Shown here: piece by piece, positions 1-6,675 of the stretch | How positions within the stretch are numbered: position 1 is the first letter of the stretch | How the letters are laid out: each line of letters opens with the position of its first letter | Assembly (NCBI GenBank): GCA_958424475.1 | Contig: CATZTY010000048.1 | Coordinates: 1-7,226 of the forward strand | Direction: 5' to 3' | Origin: an uncultured Collinsella sp. | GTDB lineage: Bacteria; Actinomycetota; Coriobacteriia; Coriobacteriales; Coriobacteriaceae | Length of the DNA stretch: 7,226 bases | The notes under the pieces: generated by a model | Seen by the model: only the letters and a program-made list of their open reading frames with translations | Database searches by the model: none | What the model was told of the DNA's origin: nothing | Position numbers and translations under genes: made by a program

Positions 1-888
1 GATCTGGCTTTGACGCTCGGCACCGAGCTCTGCCTGCTGCTTCTCGAGCTCCATCTCGTACAGGCGGGCGCGCAGCATCTGCATGCAGACCTCGCGGTTC
101 TGAATCTGGGAGCGCTGCTCCTGCGACTGCACCACGGTGTTGGTGGGCAGATGGGTGATGCGCACGGCGGAGTAGGTGGTGTTAACGCACTGACCGCCAG
201 GACCCGAGGCGCAGTAAGTGTCGATGCGCAGGTCGGACTGGTTGATCTGGACGTCGATCTCCTCGGCCTCGGGAAGCACGGCGACGGTTGCCGTGGAGGT
301 CTGGATGCGGCCCTGGGACTCGGTCTTGGGGACGCGCTGGACGCGGTGCACGCCGGACTCGAACTTCATGACGGAGTAGACGCGGTCGCCCTCGACCTTG
401 AACTCGATGGACTTAAAGCCGCCGGCCTCGCTGGGGCTGGAGTCGAGCACGGTGGTCTTCCAGCCGCGCGACTCGCAGAAGCGCTGGTACATCTTGTACA
501 GATCGCCGGCAAAGATGGCCGCCTCATCGCCACCGGCGGCGGAGCGAATCTCGACGATGGTGTTCTTGTCGTCGTTGGGGTCGCTCGGGATGAGCATGTA
601 CTTAATGTCTTCCTCGAGCTGGGGAAGCTTGGCCTCGTTTTCGGAGATGTCCATCTGGAGCATCTCCTTCTCATCGGCATCGGTGGTATCGTGCAGCATT
701 TCCTTGGCCGCCTCGATGTCATCGAGCGCGCCGATGTACTCGCGCGAGGCGGCAATGAGGTCAGACTGGTGCGCGTACTCCTTGTTGAGACGCGTGAACT
801 CCTTGATATCGGAGGCGACGGCCGGGTCGGAGAGCTTCTTCTCGAGCTCCTCGTAGGCCTTGATGATCTTTTCGAGCTTGTCGCGCAT
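1..888 (-). CDS. prfA: Peptide chain release factor 1 (RF1), C-terminus cut off by window edge
   Basis: Class I release factor that reads UAA and UAG in the ribosomal A site and triggers peptidyl-tRNA hydrolysis in the cytoplasm. 296 codons are visible; the family usually has about 355-360, so roughly 60 C-terminal residues lie outside. Order: helical N-terminal domain (1-100, start [19 protein letters not shown]), the PCRF region ([21 protein letters not shown], about 114-134), the RF1-type anticodon-mimic tripeptide P187-K188-T189 (PxT; RF2 has SPF) within [13 protein letters not shown], and the catalytic GGQ loop at 231-233 followed by [15 protein letters not shown]. The start at 888 follows an AAGGAG ribosome site and matches the usual RF1 N-terminus. 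Oddities: Gln196 stands where RF1 proteins normally have a His (GRIHTS), the GGQ is followed by Cys234, and Tyr239 replaces the usual Asp of NTTDSA. Everything else fits a working RF1. The partner methyltransferase gene prmC, often downstream, would be outside the window. Confidence 0.97.
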   Translation of the reverse strand, partial: MRDKLEKIIKAYEELEKKLSDPAVASDIKEFTRLNKEYAHQSDLIAASREYIGALDDIEAAKEMLHDTTDADEKEMLQMDISENEAKLPQLEEDIKYMLIPSDPNDDKNTIVEIRSAAGGDEAAIFAGDLYKMYQRFCESRGWKTTVLDSSPSEAGGFKSIEFKVEGDRVYSVMKFESGVHRVQRVPKTESQGRIQTSTATVAVLPEAEEIDVQINQSDLRIDTYCASGPGGQCVNTTYSAVRITHLPTNTVVQSQEQRSQIQNREVCMQMLRARLYEMELEKQQAELGAERQSQI

Positions 889-1081
889 GACGGACTCCTT
901 TATATGCGTGAAGGTGAAAATCGGCAGAATTGATGGGGCGCGGGGCGCCGCTGCGGGGGTAAGCCCAGCTAGAACATGTCGATCTTCAGATACATGCGCA
1001 TCCCTTCGCGTATGGGGTACATAGTTGCGTCTAACCCACATATGATAGCGTGCGCAGGCAGACCTGCATATAACCCGCACG
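889..1081. other. Intergenic leader region upstream of prfA
   Basis: No conserved gene is seen here. On the minus strand a TATCAT hexamer (1042-1047) resembles a -10 box, but no convincing -35 box stands 16-18 bases upstream, so a prfA promoter is only a weak suggestion. A short reading frame (969-1001) with an AAGGGA-like site before its second ATG ends in TAG. Between that TAG and prfA lies a G+C-rich stretch (about 938-960) able to form a small GCGG/CCGC hairpin. Confidence 0.4.
895..900 (-). promoter_or_regulatory. Ribosome binding site of prfA
   Basis: On the minus strand this reads AAGGAG, with six bases to the ATG at 888. It decides the start: the prfA frame stays open far upstream (an in-frame ATG lies at 1041), but only the ATG at 888 has this strong site and gives the usual RF1 N-terminus. 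Confidence 0.85.
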
Positions 1082-1116
1082 GAATCTGACAAAGGGACAG
1101 TCCCTTTGTCAGATTC
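1082..1116. repeat. Perfect 35-base palindrome, REP-like element
   Basis: Two 17-base arms (GAATCTGACAAAGGGAC at 1082-1098 and its exact reverse complement at 1100-1116) flank a single central base at 1099. The last base of the M20 peptidase stop codon (TAG, 1116-1118) is also the outermost base of the palindrome. No T-tract follows on either strand (minus continues CGTGCGGG, plus continues TAGAGCG), so it is not a classical intrinsic terminator, though the stem could still stop transcription or protect the 3' end of the message. The GGGACAGTCCC core with flanking CTGACAAA/TTTGTCAG resembles dispersed palindromes known in many bacteria and often linked to REP-associated Y1 transposases; that family link is from memory, not shown by this window. 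Confidence 0.8.
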
Positions 1117-2531
1117 TAGAGCGTGTGGAGTAGAGCGACGAGGAAGCGAATGCCCTGGAGGTAGGCGCGGCGGGTGATGCGCTCATTGGTGCCGTGGACA
1201 CCGCGCTCGCACTCGTCATCGTCTACCACAAAGGCCGAGAAGCGAATGCACTCAGGGCAAATGTGCTGGTAGTTGGCAGCGTCTGTCGCACCGATCACGG
1301 TCGAGGGCACAATTGCCACTGGCTCGAATGATCCGTTTTCCTCCGTCCCCTTTGGATCACGGAAATAGCGGGCGGCGATGGAGCGAACCGCCTCGAGACC
1401 GGGACCACCGATGCGCGGGGACGGCGAGGGTTCGGAGCTGCCGGGACCCAGCTCCACTTCGACACGACCGGCAAGGTCCGCCCCGGCAACCGCCTCACGG
1501 CAGCGCGCCACAACGTCGGCCACGCTCGTGCCTTCGAGCATGCGGAAGTTGATATTGGCCCACATATCCTGCGGCATCACGTTAGCACCGGTGCTACCGC
1601 CCTCGATTTGGGTCGGTGCACAGGTGGTGGTCACGAGCGGATAGAGTTTCTTGCTGGCGAGGCACGCGCGCACGATGGCATCCTTGTTGGTGGCAATCTC
1701 ATCCGCCGTATAGAGCCCCAGCTCGACGAGCTGTACGGCAAGCAGGTCCGTAACGCGCGTCGGCCACTCGATATCGCAGATTGCGGCGATAGCGCGGCTC
1801 AGTACCTCGAGCGATGTGCCGCCGTAGGGGTTGGACGAATGCCCGCCCTCACTCTTCGTCTTGAGCACGATATCGGCGTAGCCCTTCTCGGCAAGGTCGG
1901 CATGCATAAGCCAGCCCTCGCCCGCGCCATACTCGGCAGCTGGAACGATGCGGTAGTCACCCTCGTCGATCAGGTACTCAAGCTCAATGCCGCGCTCCTC
2001 GAGCACGCGGCCGATGGCGCCTGCGCCGTACTGCGTAGTCTCCTCGTCCTGGCCAAAGGCCAGGAGCAGCGTGCGCTCGTGCTCCCAGCCGTGCGTCAGC
2101 GCATACTCAACCGCCTCGAGAACGCCTGCGACCTGGTCTTTCATATCGATGGCGCCGCGACCCCAAATGTAGGTGTCGTCTACATGCCCGCTAAAGGGGG
2201 CGTACGTCCAATCGTCCTCGGTGCCCGGCACCACGGGAACCACGTCCATGTGACCCATGAGCACAACGGGCTTGAGTGCAGGGTCGGAGCCGGAAAGTGT
2301 CACCAGCAACGAATGATCGATGAGTTCGGCCTTACCCGCTGTAAATACGCGCGGCCACGCCTGCTGCATATAGGCGCGCAGGTCGTCGAACGGCTGCCAG
2401 TTCACCGCCTCGGCATTCATGCTCGAGATGGTCGGAAACGACAGCACACGGCCCAGGCGCTCGCATGCGCCGGCCTTGTCCAAATCGGCAAAATCATCCT
2501 CATGCGCAAAGAAGCGCCAAACCTTGGCCAT
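1116..2531 (-). CDS. M20 family metallopeptidase, CPS1/PM20D1-like
   Basis: Predicted cytoplasmic, probably dizinc amidohydrolase of 471 residues without signal peptide. M20 enzymes cleave peptide or acyl-amide bonds next to a free carboxylate (dipeptides, N-acyl amino acids). Visible motifs: GHMDVVP with metal ligands His94 and Asp96; [10 protein letters not shown] with the bridging Asp129; QDEE at 161-164 with the likely catalytic Glu163 and metal ligand Glu164; LIDEGDY at 187-193 with an acidic ligand; and a C-terminal HGTNER (His446) of the type seen in yeast carboxypeptidase S and mammalian PM20D1. The [12 protein letters not shown] stretch (229-240) belongs to the lid/dimerisation domain. 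The start at 2531 is chosen because AAAGGA precedes it; an ATG 54 bases upstream would translate an intergenic hairpin. It lies 72 bases downstream of the ABC transporter genes in the same direction, suggesting that it processes an imported substrate. Subfamily is fairly sure, substrate unknown; a dipeptidase is the main alternative. Confidence 0.93.
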   Translation of the reverse strand: MAKVWRFFAHEDDFADLDKAGACERLGRVLSFPTISSMNAEAVNWQPFDDLRAYMQQAWPRVFTAGKAELIDHSLLVTLSGSDPALKPVVLMGHMDVVPVVPGTEDDWTYAPFSGHVDDTYIWGRGAIDMKDQVAGVLEAVEYALTHGWEHERTLLLAFGQDEETTQYGAGAIGRVLEERGIELEYLIDEGDYRIVPAAEYGAGEGWLMHADLAEKGYADIVLKTKSEGGHSSNPYGGTSLEVLSRAIAAICDIEWPTRVTDLLAVQLVELGLYTADEIATNKDAIVRACLASKKLYPLVTTTCAPTQIEGGSTGANVMPQDMWANINFRMLEGTSVADVVARCREAVAGADLAGRVEVELGPGSSEPSPSPRIGGPGLEAVRSIAARYFRDPKGTEENGSFEPVAIVPSTVIGATDAANYQHICPECIRFSAFVVDDDECERGVHGTNERITRRAYLQGIRFLVALLHTL

Positions 2532-2535
2532 GACA

Positions 2536-2541
2536 TCCTTT
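2536..2541 (-). promoter_or_regulatory. Ribosome binding site of the M20 peptidase gene
   Basis: Minus strand AAAGGA, four bases from the ATG at 2531. It supports that start over the in-frame ATG at 2585, which lies upstream of a hairpin and has no comparable site. Confidence 0.7.
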
Positions 2542-2555
2542 CGATTGTGATGACG

Positions 2556-2580
2556 AGGGCCGCCCCACCGGAGCGGCCCT
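2556..2580 (-). terminator. GC-rich hairpin between ABC operon and M20 gene
   Basis: Arms AGGGCCGC (2556-2563) and GCGGCCCT (2573-2580) are exact inverse complements. In the minus-strand RNA the stem can extend by a U-G and two C-G pairs, leaving a three-base loop. It begins 23 bases after the ATPase stop codon. There is no run of U after the stem (CGUCAUC follows), so full intrinsic termination is doubtful. Partial termination or 3'-end protection, which would lower expression of the M20 gene relative to the transporter, is the plausible role. Confidence 0.55.
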
Positions 2581-2603
2581 GCCACATAAGCGTTTGCGGT
2601 CGG

Positions 2604-3389
2604 TTACTTGTCCTCGAGATAACGCGAGAGGAACTCGCGGGTGCGCTGGTGTTTGGGGTTGCCAAAGAGCTCGGCCGGCGCGGCGTCCTCGAGCACCACG
2701 CCCTTATCCATAAAGACCACGCGGTCGGACACGGTTCGGGCAAAGGCCATCTCGTGCGTGACGACGACCATGGTCATGCCGTCGGCAGCGAGCTTGCGCA
2801 TGACCTCGAGCACCTCGCCCACGATCTCGGGGTCGAGTGCCGAAGTCGGCTCGTCGAACAGCATGATCTGCGGATTCATGCACAGGGCGCGCGCGATGGC
2901 CACGCGCTGCTTTTGCCCACCGGACAGGCGACCCACGGCGGCGTGCGCGAACTTTTCGAGCCCCACGCTCGTCAGATGCTCCATCGCAATTTTTTCAGCC
3001 TCGGCCTTGCTCATCTTTTTGAGCGTGACGGGCGCGAGCGTGCAGTTGTCGAGCACGTCCATGTTGTTGAACAGGTTAAAGCCCTGGAACACCATGCCGA
3101 TGTCCTCGCGCAGCTTGTTAATGTTGCAGCGCTCGGCCGTAAGGTCCTGGCCGTGGAACCAGATATGACCCGCGTCCGGAGTCTCGAGCAGGTTGAGGCA
3201 GCGCAGAAAGGTCGATTTGCCCGAGCCTGAGGCGCCGATAATAGTGACGACCTCGCCGGGGTTAACGGACAGGTCGATGCCCTTGAGCACCTCGAGCGAG
3301 CCGAAGCTCTTGCGCAGGCCCTCGACGCGGATGAGCGGCTCATTGGTCTGTGCGGCGGCCGCGGTGCCGGTAGTGGCGGTATCTGCCAT
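2604..3389 (-). CDS. Polar amino-acid ABC transporter ATP-binding protein
   Basis: Cytoplasmic ATPase of 261 residues that drives the importer encoded just upstream; its length and motifs match the GlnQ/HisP family. Visible: A-loop region RKSFG (26-30), Walker [10 protein letters not shown] (52-60), Q-loop Gln102 in VFQGFNLF, signature LSGGQKQR (155-162), Walker B IMLFDE (175-180) with catalytic Glu180, D-loop SALD (183-186) and H-loop His212 in THEM. All nucleotide-binding residues are present. The start at 3389 follows a GAGGAG site; it gives a 17-residue Ala/Thr-rich tail before the ABC domain. An upstream in-frame ATG at 3464 would overlap the permease gene and adds an Arg-rich stretch foreign to the family, so it is rejected. 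The gene starts 22 bases after the permease stop, so the two are surely cotranscribed. The substrate cannot be read from the ATPase; the symbol glnQ would be a guess. Confidence 0.97.
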   Translation of the reverse strand: MADTATTGTAAAAQTNEPLIRVEGLRKSFGSLEVLKGIDLSVNPGEVVTIIGASGSGKSTFLRCLNLLETPDAGHIWFHGQDLTAERCNINKLREDIGMVFQGFNLFNNMDVLDNCTLAPVTLKKMSKAEAEKIAMEHLTSVGLEKFAHAAVGRLSGGQKQRVAIARALCMNPQIMLFDEPTSALDPEIVGEVLEVMRKLAADGMTMVVVTHEMAFARTVSDRVVFMDKGVVLEDAAPAELFGNPKHQRTREFLSRYLEDK

Positions 3390-3396
3390 GATGATT

Positions 3397-3402
3397 CTCC
3401 TC
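3397..3402 (-). promoter_or_regulatory. Ribosome binding site of the ABC ATPase gene
   Basis: Minus strand GAGGAG, seven bases before the ATG at 3389, in the 22-base gap after the permease stop codon. It settles the start against the longer frame opening at 3464. Confidence 0.8.
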
Positions 3403-3411
3403 GTCTTGAGC

Positions 3412-4560
3412 CTAGTTGGAGCTGGGCAGCGTGACCGGAGCCTCGGCGCCAAGCTTTTTGCCAAAGGCCTCGAGCAGGCGGCTCGCCACGAGCGTCAGGA
3501 TCAGGTAGACCACGAGCGCCACGCAGTAGACCTCCATCTGGCGGTAGTACACGCCGGCGACGGTGGTGGTGGCGTACATGAGGTCAAACACGCCGATGAC
3601 CGAAAGCACCGACGAATCCTTGATGTTGATGATGAGCTCGTTGGTGAGCGCCGGGATCGCGTTTTTAATGCCCTGGGGGAACACGACTTTGCGCATAGCC
3701 TGCCACTGCGACAGGCCCAGCGAGCGCGCCGCCTCGGCCTGGCCGGGATCGATGGACTCGATGCCGCCGCGCAGGACCTCCATCATGTAGGCGGTGGAGT
3801 TGAGCGAGATGGTGACGAGGCCAGCGGTGAAGGTACTCCAGATCTGGTTGGCCTGGGCGGTCTCGAAGCCCATGCCGCGCAAAACGGTGAAGCCCGCGTA
3901 ATAGATGAGCAGACCCTGGACCATCATGGGCGTGCCGCGCACGATGGTGGAGTAGACGGTCGCAAAGCCGCGGCCGATACTCTTAAAGAAGCGCACCAGG
4001 TCGTTGTCCACGCGATCGAAGGTCTGAATGCGCAAAAACACGAAGAGCAGCGCCAGGAAGAATGCGATGACGGTGCCGAAGGTCGCAAGCGCGATGGTGA
4101 TCTCGATACCGCGAATGAAGAAGTCCCCGCTCTTGTAGGTCATGTAGACCAGGCTCGACAAAAAGTCGCTGGGGTTGGAATCCGAGACAATGCTCACCTG
4201 CACCAGGTCGATAAACGACATGACGCAGCGGTCCACGAAAAAGATCGCCGCGATGGCGACCACGACGTAGCTGCCCAGGCGTGCGCCACGACGGAAACGC
4301 TCGGATGCGAACGGCGACTTTTCGCGATAGTCACTCCAGTGCATGAGCTTGGTGACCAGCGCCGCCGTCGACACGACGAGCCAGGCCCACAGGATCGCCC
4401 AAAGGCAATCTTGGAACACGCCCGTAGGCGCCAAGAAGCTCAGCGGCGTAGGATTGCGTTGGCTAAACGCCAGGCCGAGCGCCGCGATGACGCTCGTGCC
4501 CAGGTATACATAACGGTGGTCGGCCTTGATAAAGGAGGCCAGCCGATTAATGGTTTTCAT
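3412..4560 (-). CDS. Amino-acid ABC transporter permease with N-terminal membrane extension
   Basis: Inner-membrane channel subunit of the polar amino-acid importer (HisM/GlnP type), 382 residues. The canonical domain occupies about 145-365: a first transmembrane helix around 151-176, the family signature [12 protein letters not shown] (204-215), the EAA loop that docks on the ATPase ([12 protein letters not shown], 276-287, with FPQGI after it), the [18 protein letters not shown] segment (306-323) and a last helix around 343-362. Family members are commonly 215-250 residues. Here about 145 extra N-terminal residues carry three further hydrophobic stretches (about 17-33, 51-72 and 95-119) separated by a basic/polar loop ([20 protein letters not shown]). 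The start at 4560 has a GGGAGG site overlapping the preceding stop codon, and no alternative start gives a shorter canonical protein with a comparable site. It is the only permease in the operon, so it probably works as a homodimer. Family call is firm; the role of the extension is unknown. Confidence 0.95.
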   Translation of the reverse strand: MKTINRLASFIKADHRYVYLGTSVIAALGLAFSQRNPTPLSFLAPTGVFQDCLWAILWAWLVVSTAALVTKLMHWSDYREKSPFASERFRRGARLGSYVVVAIAAIFFVDRCVMSFIDLVQVSIVSDSNPSDFLSSLVYMTYKSGDFFIRGIEITIALATFGTVIAFFLALLFVFLRIQTFDRVDNDLVRFFKSIGRGFATVYSTIVRGTPMMVQGLLIYYAGFTVLRGMGFETAQANQIWSTFTAGLVTISLNSTAYMMEVLRGGIESIDPGQAEAARSLGLSQWQAMRKVVFPQGIKNAIPALTNELIINIKDSSVLSVIGVFDLMYATTTVAGVYYRQMEVYCVALVVYLILTLVASRLLEAFGKKLGAEAPVTLPSSN

Positions 4561-4564
4561 GCTG

Positions 4565-4570
4565 CCTCCC
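4565..4570 (-). promoter_or_regulatory. Ribosome binding site of the permease gene, touching the upstream stop codon
   Basis: Minus strand GGGAGG, with four bases to the ATG at 4560. Its first base is the last base of the binding-protein stop codon (TAG, 4570-4572), so a terminating ribosome sits on the site, which suggests translational coupling. Confidence 0.7.
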
Positions 4571-5496
4571 TATGCCGGCTGACGGTCGAGGCACGCGTCC
4601 CACATTTGGTTGCGCTCCTCTTGGCTAATGCCCTTGAGTGTCTTGTCGATGAGCTTAAGGAGTTTGTCCGAACCCTTGCGGCAGCCGACGTTTGCCGTAA
4701 CCTCCTGCTTAAAGCCCTCGCCCTCGGCAAATTGAATCGGCACGATACCCGGGTTTTGGGCCATATAGCCCTTCTCATTCTCGGTGTTGTAGGTCACGGC
4801 GTCGCACGTGCCCTGCAGCAGGTTCGAAAACACCGTGGGGACGGAGTCGACCGGGTTCTTGTGCACAACGCCCGGGATTTCGTCGATGACGGTATCGAGC
4901 ATGGTGTCCTTTTGGCCGAGCACCGTAGCGCCGCTAAAGTCGCTGAGCTTGGTCGCGTTTTGGTAGGGCGAGCCCTCTTTTACGAACAGGCCAAAGTAGC
5001 CAATGAAGTACGGATCGGAAAAGCCGACGGACTCCTCGCGCTCGGGCGTGGCGCTCATACCGGCGATGATGAGGTCGATTTGGCCGTTGTTGAGCGAATC
5101 GATAAGACCCGAGAAGCTCTGCTTGACGGCAACGGGCTCGCCGCCGAGGGCCTTGCAGACGATCTTGGCGATCTGCACGTCATAGCCATCGGCATAGGCG
5201 CCCTGCACGTTGTCGATGGGGATGGTGTACTCGCTGGCTTCGGAGACCTGCCAGTTGTACGGGGCGTAGGCCGCCTCCATGCCAATGCGGATCTTATCCT
5301 TGCCGATAACGGAATCGGACAGGTCGTCGCGACCGCCACCCGTCGTGGGCTGAACTACTTCCAGCGTGGAGGGGCGCTGGCAACCGGCAAGTGCGCCGGC
5401 GACGACAGTAGCGCTCGCAGCAAGCGCACTGCCTAAGAAGATACGACGGCTGCATACCGGCTCTGGATGCGCGTCGCGTTGATGGGGAGAATGCAT
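4570..5496 (-). CDS. Amino-acid ABC transporter substrate-binding lipoprotein with Tat-like signal
   Basis: Extracytoplasmic receptor (SBP_bac_3, periplasmic-binding fold type II) that captures the substrate and delivers it to the permease; 308 residues. The N-terminus has a long polar n-region, a twin-arginine motif S16-R17-R18-I19-F20-L21, a moderately hydrophobic stretch (22-36) and a lipobox L36-A-G-C39, so it is predicted to be exported by Tat or Sec and lipid-anchored at Cys39. The mature domain shows KIRIGMEAAYAPYNW (68-82), GYDVQIAKIVCKALG (104-118), the loop SATPEREESVGFSDPYF (148-164) whose Arg153 corresponds to the residue that binds the alpha-carboxylate of amino acids in this family, and a closing QEERNQMW. 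A longer loop at 82-103 replaces the short turn of classical members; similar loops occur in related proteins of gut Firmicutes. The start at 5496 follows GGGAAGG; the longer frame from 5568 would put a second hydrophobic segment in front of the Tat motif. First gene of the transporter operon. Exact amino acid unknown. Confidence 0.95.
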   Translation of the reverse strand: MHSPHQRDAHPEPVCSRRIFLGSALAASATVVAGALAGCQRPSTLEVVQPTTGGGRDDLSDSVIGKDKIRIGMEAAYAPYNWQVSEASEYTIPIDNVQGAYADGYDVQIAKIVCKALGGEPVAVKQSFSGLIDSLNNGQIDLIIAGMSATPEREESVGFSDPYFIGYFGLFVKEGSPYQNATKLSDFSGATVLGQKDTMLDTVIDEIPGVVHKNPVDSVPTVFSNLLQGTCDAVTYNTENEKGYMAQNPGIVPIQFAEGEGFKQEVTANVGCRKGSDKLLKLIDKTLKGISQEERNQMWDACLDRQPA

Positions 5497-5502
5497 AATC
5501 TG

Positions 5503-5509
5503 CCTTCCC
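5503..5509 (-). promoter_or_regulatory. Ribosome binding site of the binding-protein gene
   Basis: Minus strand GGGAAGG, six bases from the ATG at 5496. It favours this start, which leaves the twin-arginine motif and lipobox in standard arrangement. Confidence 0.6.
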
Positions 5510-5660
5510 TGTTGAATCGTATGCTGACGACTTAACAGGATATACGCCAGCGACCAGCAGCGCAGCACAAGCTCGAAAAATTAATAGACACACGGTAGTC
5601 ATTGGGGACGCCGATGTTTTGGCAATGCCGGCGAGCGACGTCCAGAGCGAACAAGTGGCA
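5510..5660 (-). promoter_or_regulatory. Probable promoter region of the ABC transporter operon (elements not resolved)
   Basis: The operon must start here, because a terminator-like hairpin lies just upstream (5664-5704) and the first gene begins at 5496. A+T-rich patches on the minus strand (TATTAATTTTT at 5576-5586 and TATATCCT near 5538-5545) could serve as -10 elements, but neither has a good -35 hexamer at standard spacing. I see no clear operator palindrome, T-box or riboswitch. Confidence 0.35.
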
Positions 5661-5663
5661 TGA

Positions 5664-5704
5664 AAAAGGCAAGGCATGACCAGAAGGTCTATGCCTTGCC
5701 TTTT
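5664..5704 (-). terminator. Intrinsic terminator-like hairpin after the mutarotase gene
   Basis: Arms of 14 bases (AAAAGGCAAGGCAT at 5664-5677, exact inverse complement at 5691-5704) enclose a second stem GACC/GGTC (5678-5681, 5686-5689) with a four-base AGAA loop and a single bulged base at 5690. On the minus strand the stem is preceded by an A-run and ends in five T, the classical form. The plus strand ends in four T, so it could work both ways, although no plus-strand gene is seen. It separates the mutarotase gene from the ABC operon. Confidence 0.85.
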
Positions 5705-5748
5705 GAATGACAAATTGTCGCTTTGGGTGGCGCGCAGCGTCGACCGGC

Positions 5749-5770
5749 CCGCCGTTCGTCAGAACGGCGG
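5749..5770 (-). repeat. Short perfect hairpin just after the mutarotase stop codon
   Basis: Arms CCGCCGTTC (5749-5757) and GAACGGCGG (5762-5770) pair perfectly around a four-base loop. It starts five bases after the stop codon at 5776 and has no T-run behind it, so it is better read as an RNA-stabilising or pause hairpin than as the terminator itself, which follows at 5664-5704. Confidence 0.6.
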
Positions 5771-5775
5771 AACCT

Positions 5776-6669
5776 CTAGAGCAGGGTGACGCTAAAGCTA
5801 CGTTTATCGGTAGCGCCGGGAGCCAAGGTGATGGTGTTGACCTTGTGCTCAAAGACATCGTCCTCGGTGTCCATGGTGGTATGACCGGTCCAGGGCTCGA
5901 GCGCCACAAACGGAGCGTCGTTGGCGGCAGACCACACGCCGATGTACTTAAAGCCCTCAAAGTCGATCTTGACGCCGTGGCCCGACTTGCGACCGCGCAG
6001 CGTGAGCGTGGAGGCCGGGGTATCGGTGAACATGATGGCATCGTTATCGAAGCTGCGGTGCGTGATGGGCAGCACGTCCGAGTTGTCGGGGGCCTTGTAG
6101 CTGCCCTCGAACGTCATGAGGCCATCGGGCGTGATGACGGGGGCCTCGTTAGTCCAAGCCTCGGTAAACGCCAGCTCGTAGTCCTCGAACGCCTCGTCCT
6201 CGGCACCGGGGGCGGGCACGTTGAATGCGGGGTGGCCGCCCACCGAGAACGGCAGGTCCACGTCGCCGGTGTTGGTGACGGCAAAGGTCTGCGTGAGGGT
6301 GGCGTCGCCGGTCAGGGCATAGGTCATGTTGAGCTTAAAGTGGAACGGGAACGCCTTGAGAGACTCGGGCGTGTCAGTGAGCTCGTAGGTAACGGACGAA
6401 CCGTCCTCCGACACCCCGACGATCTTGTGCTCGACAATGCGCGCGATGCCGTGGCGCGCCATCTCGCAGGTGCCGGCGGCAGACGTCGCCGTGTTGTTGC
6501 GCAGCGATCCCACGATGGGGAACAGGATAGGCGCGTGCTTGCCCCAAAAGGCCGGGTCGCCCTGCCACAGATACTCGTTGCCGTTGAGGACAAGGCTCGT
6601 GAGCTGAGCGCCCATGGAATCGATGGCTGCGGTGAGGCCGCCGCGCTTGATGGTAGTGACGGTGGACAT
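5776..6669 (-). CDS. Aldose 1-epimerase (mutarotase), LacX-type
   Basis: Cytoplasmic enzyme of 297 residues predicted to interconvert alpha and beta anomers of an aldose or sugar phosphate; the LacX branch of the galactose mutarotase superfamily. The single beta-sandwich domain starts with a typical GAQLTSLVLNGNEYLWQGDPAFWGKHAPILFPIVG region (20-54). Residues expected for catalysis are present: Arg57 in GSLR, His73 in ARHGIAR, His146 in GGHPAFN (general acid) and Glu258 in ALEPWTG (general base); the numbering match to GalM His96, His170 and Glu304 is by motif order. The start at 6669 follows GGAGG at good distance; an ATG eight codons upstream has no such site. It stands alone, 79 bases after the membrane-protein gene and before two hairpins, with no lac, gal or tagatose genes in view, so the sugar cannot be named. 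LacX proteins have been less well characterised biochemically than GalM. Confidence 0.94.
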   Translation of the reverse strand: MSTVTTIKRGGLTAAIDSMGAQLTSLVLNGNEYLWQGDPAFWGKHAPILFPIVGSLRNNTATSAAGTCEMARHGIARIVEHKIVGVSEDGSSVTYELTDTPESLKAFPFHFKLNMTYALTGDATLTQTFAVTNTGDVDLPFSVGGHPAFNVPAPGAEDEAFEDYELAFTEAWTNEAPVITPDGLMTFEGSYKAPDNSDVLPITHRSFDNDAIMFTDTPASTLTLRGRKSGHGVKIDFEGFKYIGVWSAANDAPFVALEPWTGHTTMDTEDDVFEHKVNTITLAPGATDKRSFSVTLL

Positions 6670-6675
6670 ACTACT

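Noticed and set aside
10..933. A 307-codon plus-strand frame opposite prfA
   Set aside because: Leu/Gly/Val/His-rich antisense product with no recognisable domain; prfA on the other strand is unmistakable.
889..1041. N-terminal extension of RF1 starting at the in-frame ATG at 1041
   Set aside because: It would add 51 residues unlike any RF1, with no good ribosome site; the ATG at 888 has AAGGAG and the family-standard N-terminus.
2532..2585. Longer M20 peptidase start at 2585
   Set aside because: The added 18 residues would be encoded by the intergenic hairpin and the ribosome site of the real start; no site precedes 2585.
1608..3230. A 540-codon open frame on the plus strand opposite the M20 peptidase and ATPase
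   Set aside because: Same antisense effect of codon bias; no domain, no ribosome site and full overlap with conserved genes.
3193..5436. A 747-codon open frame on the plus strand opposite the transporter genes
   Set aside because: It covers three well-supported minus-strand genes, is rich in His, Asp, Val and Arg as expected from antisense of G/C-ending codons, and shows no known domain.
44..5904. Many CTCGAG hexamers, far more than chance would give
   Set aside because: Most are in-frame Leu-Glu pairs written with the preferred codons CTC GAG, so codon bias explains them without a DNA-level signal.
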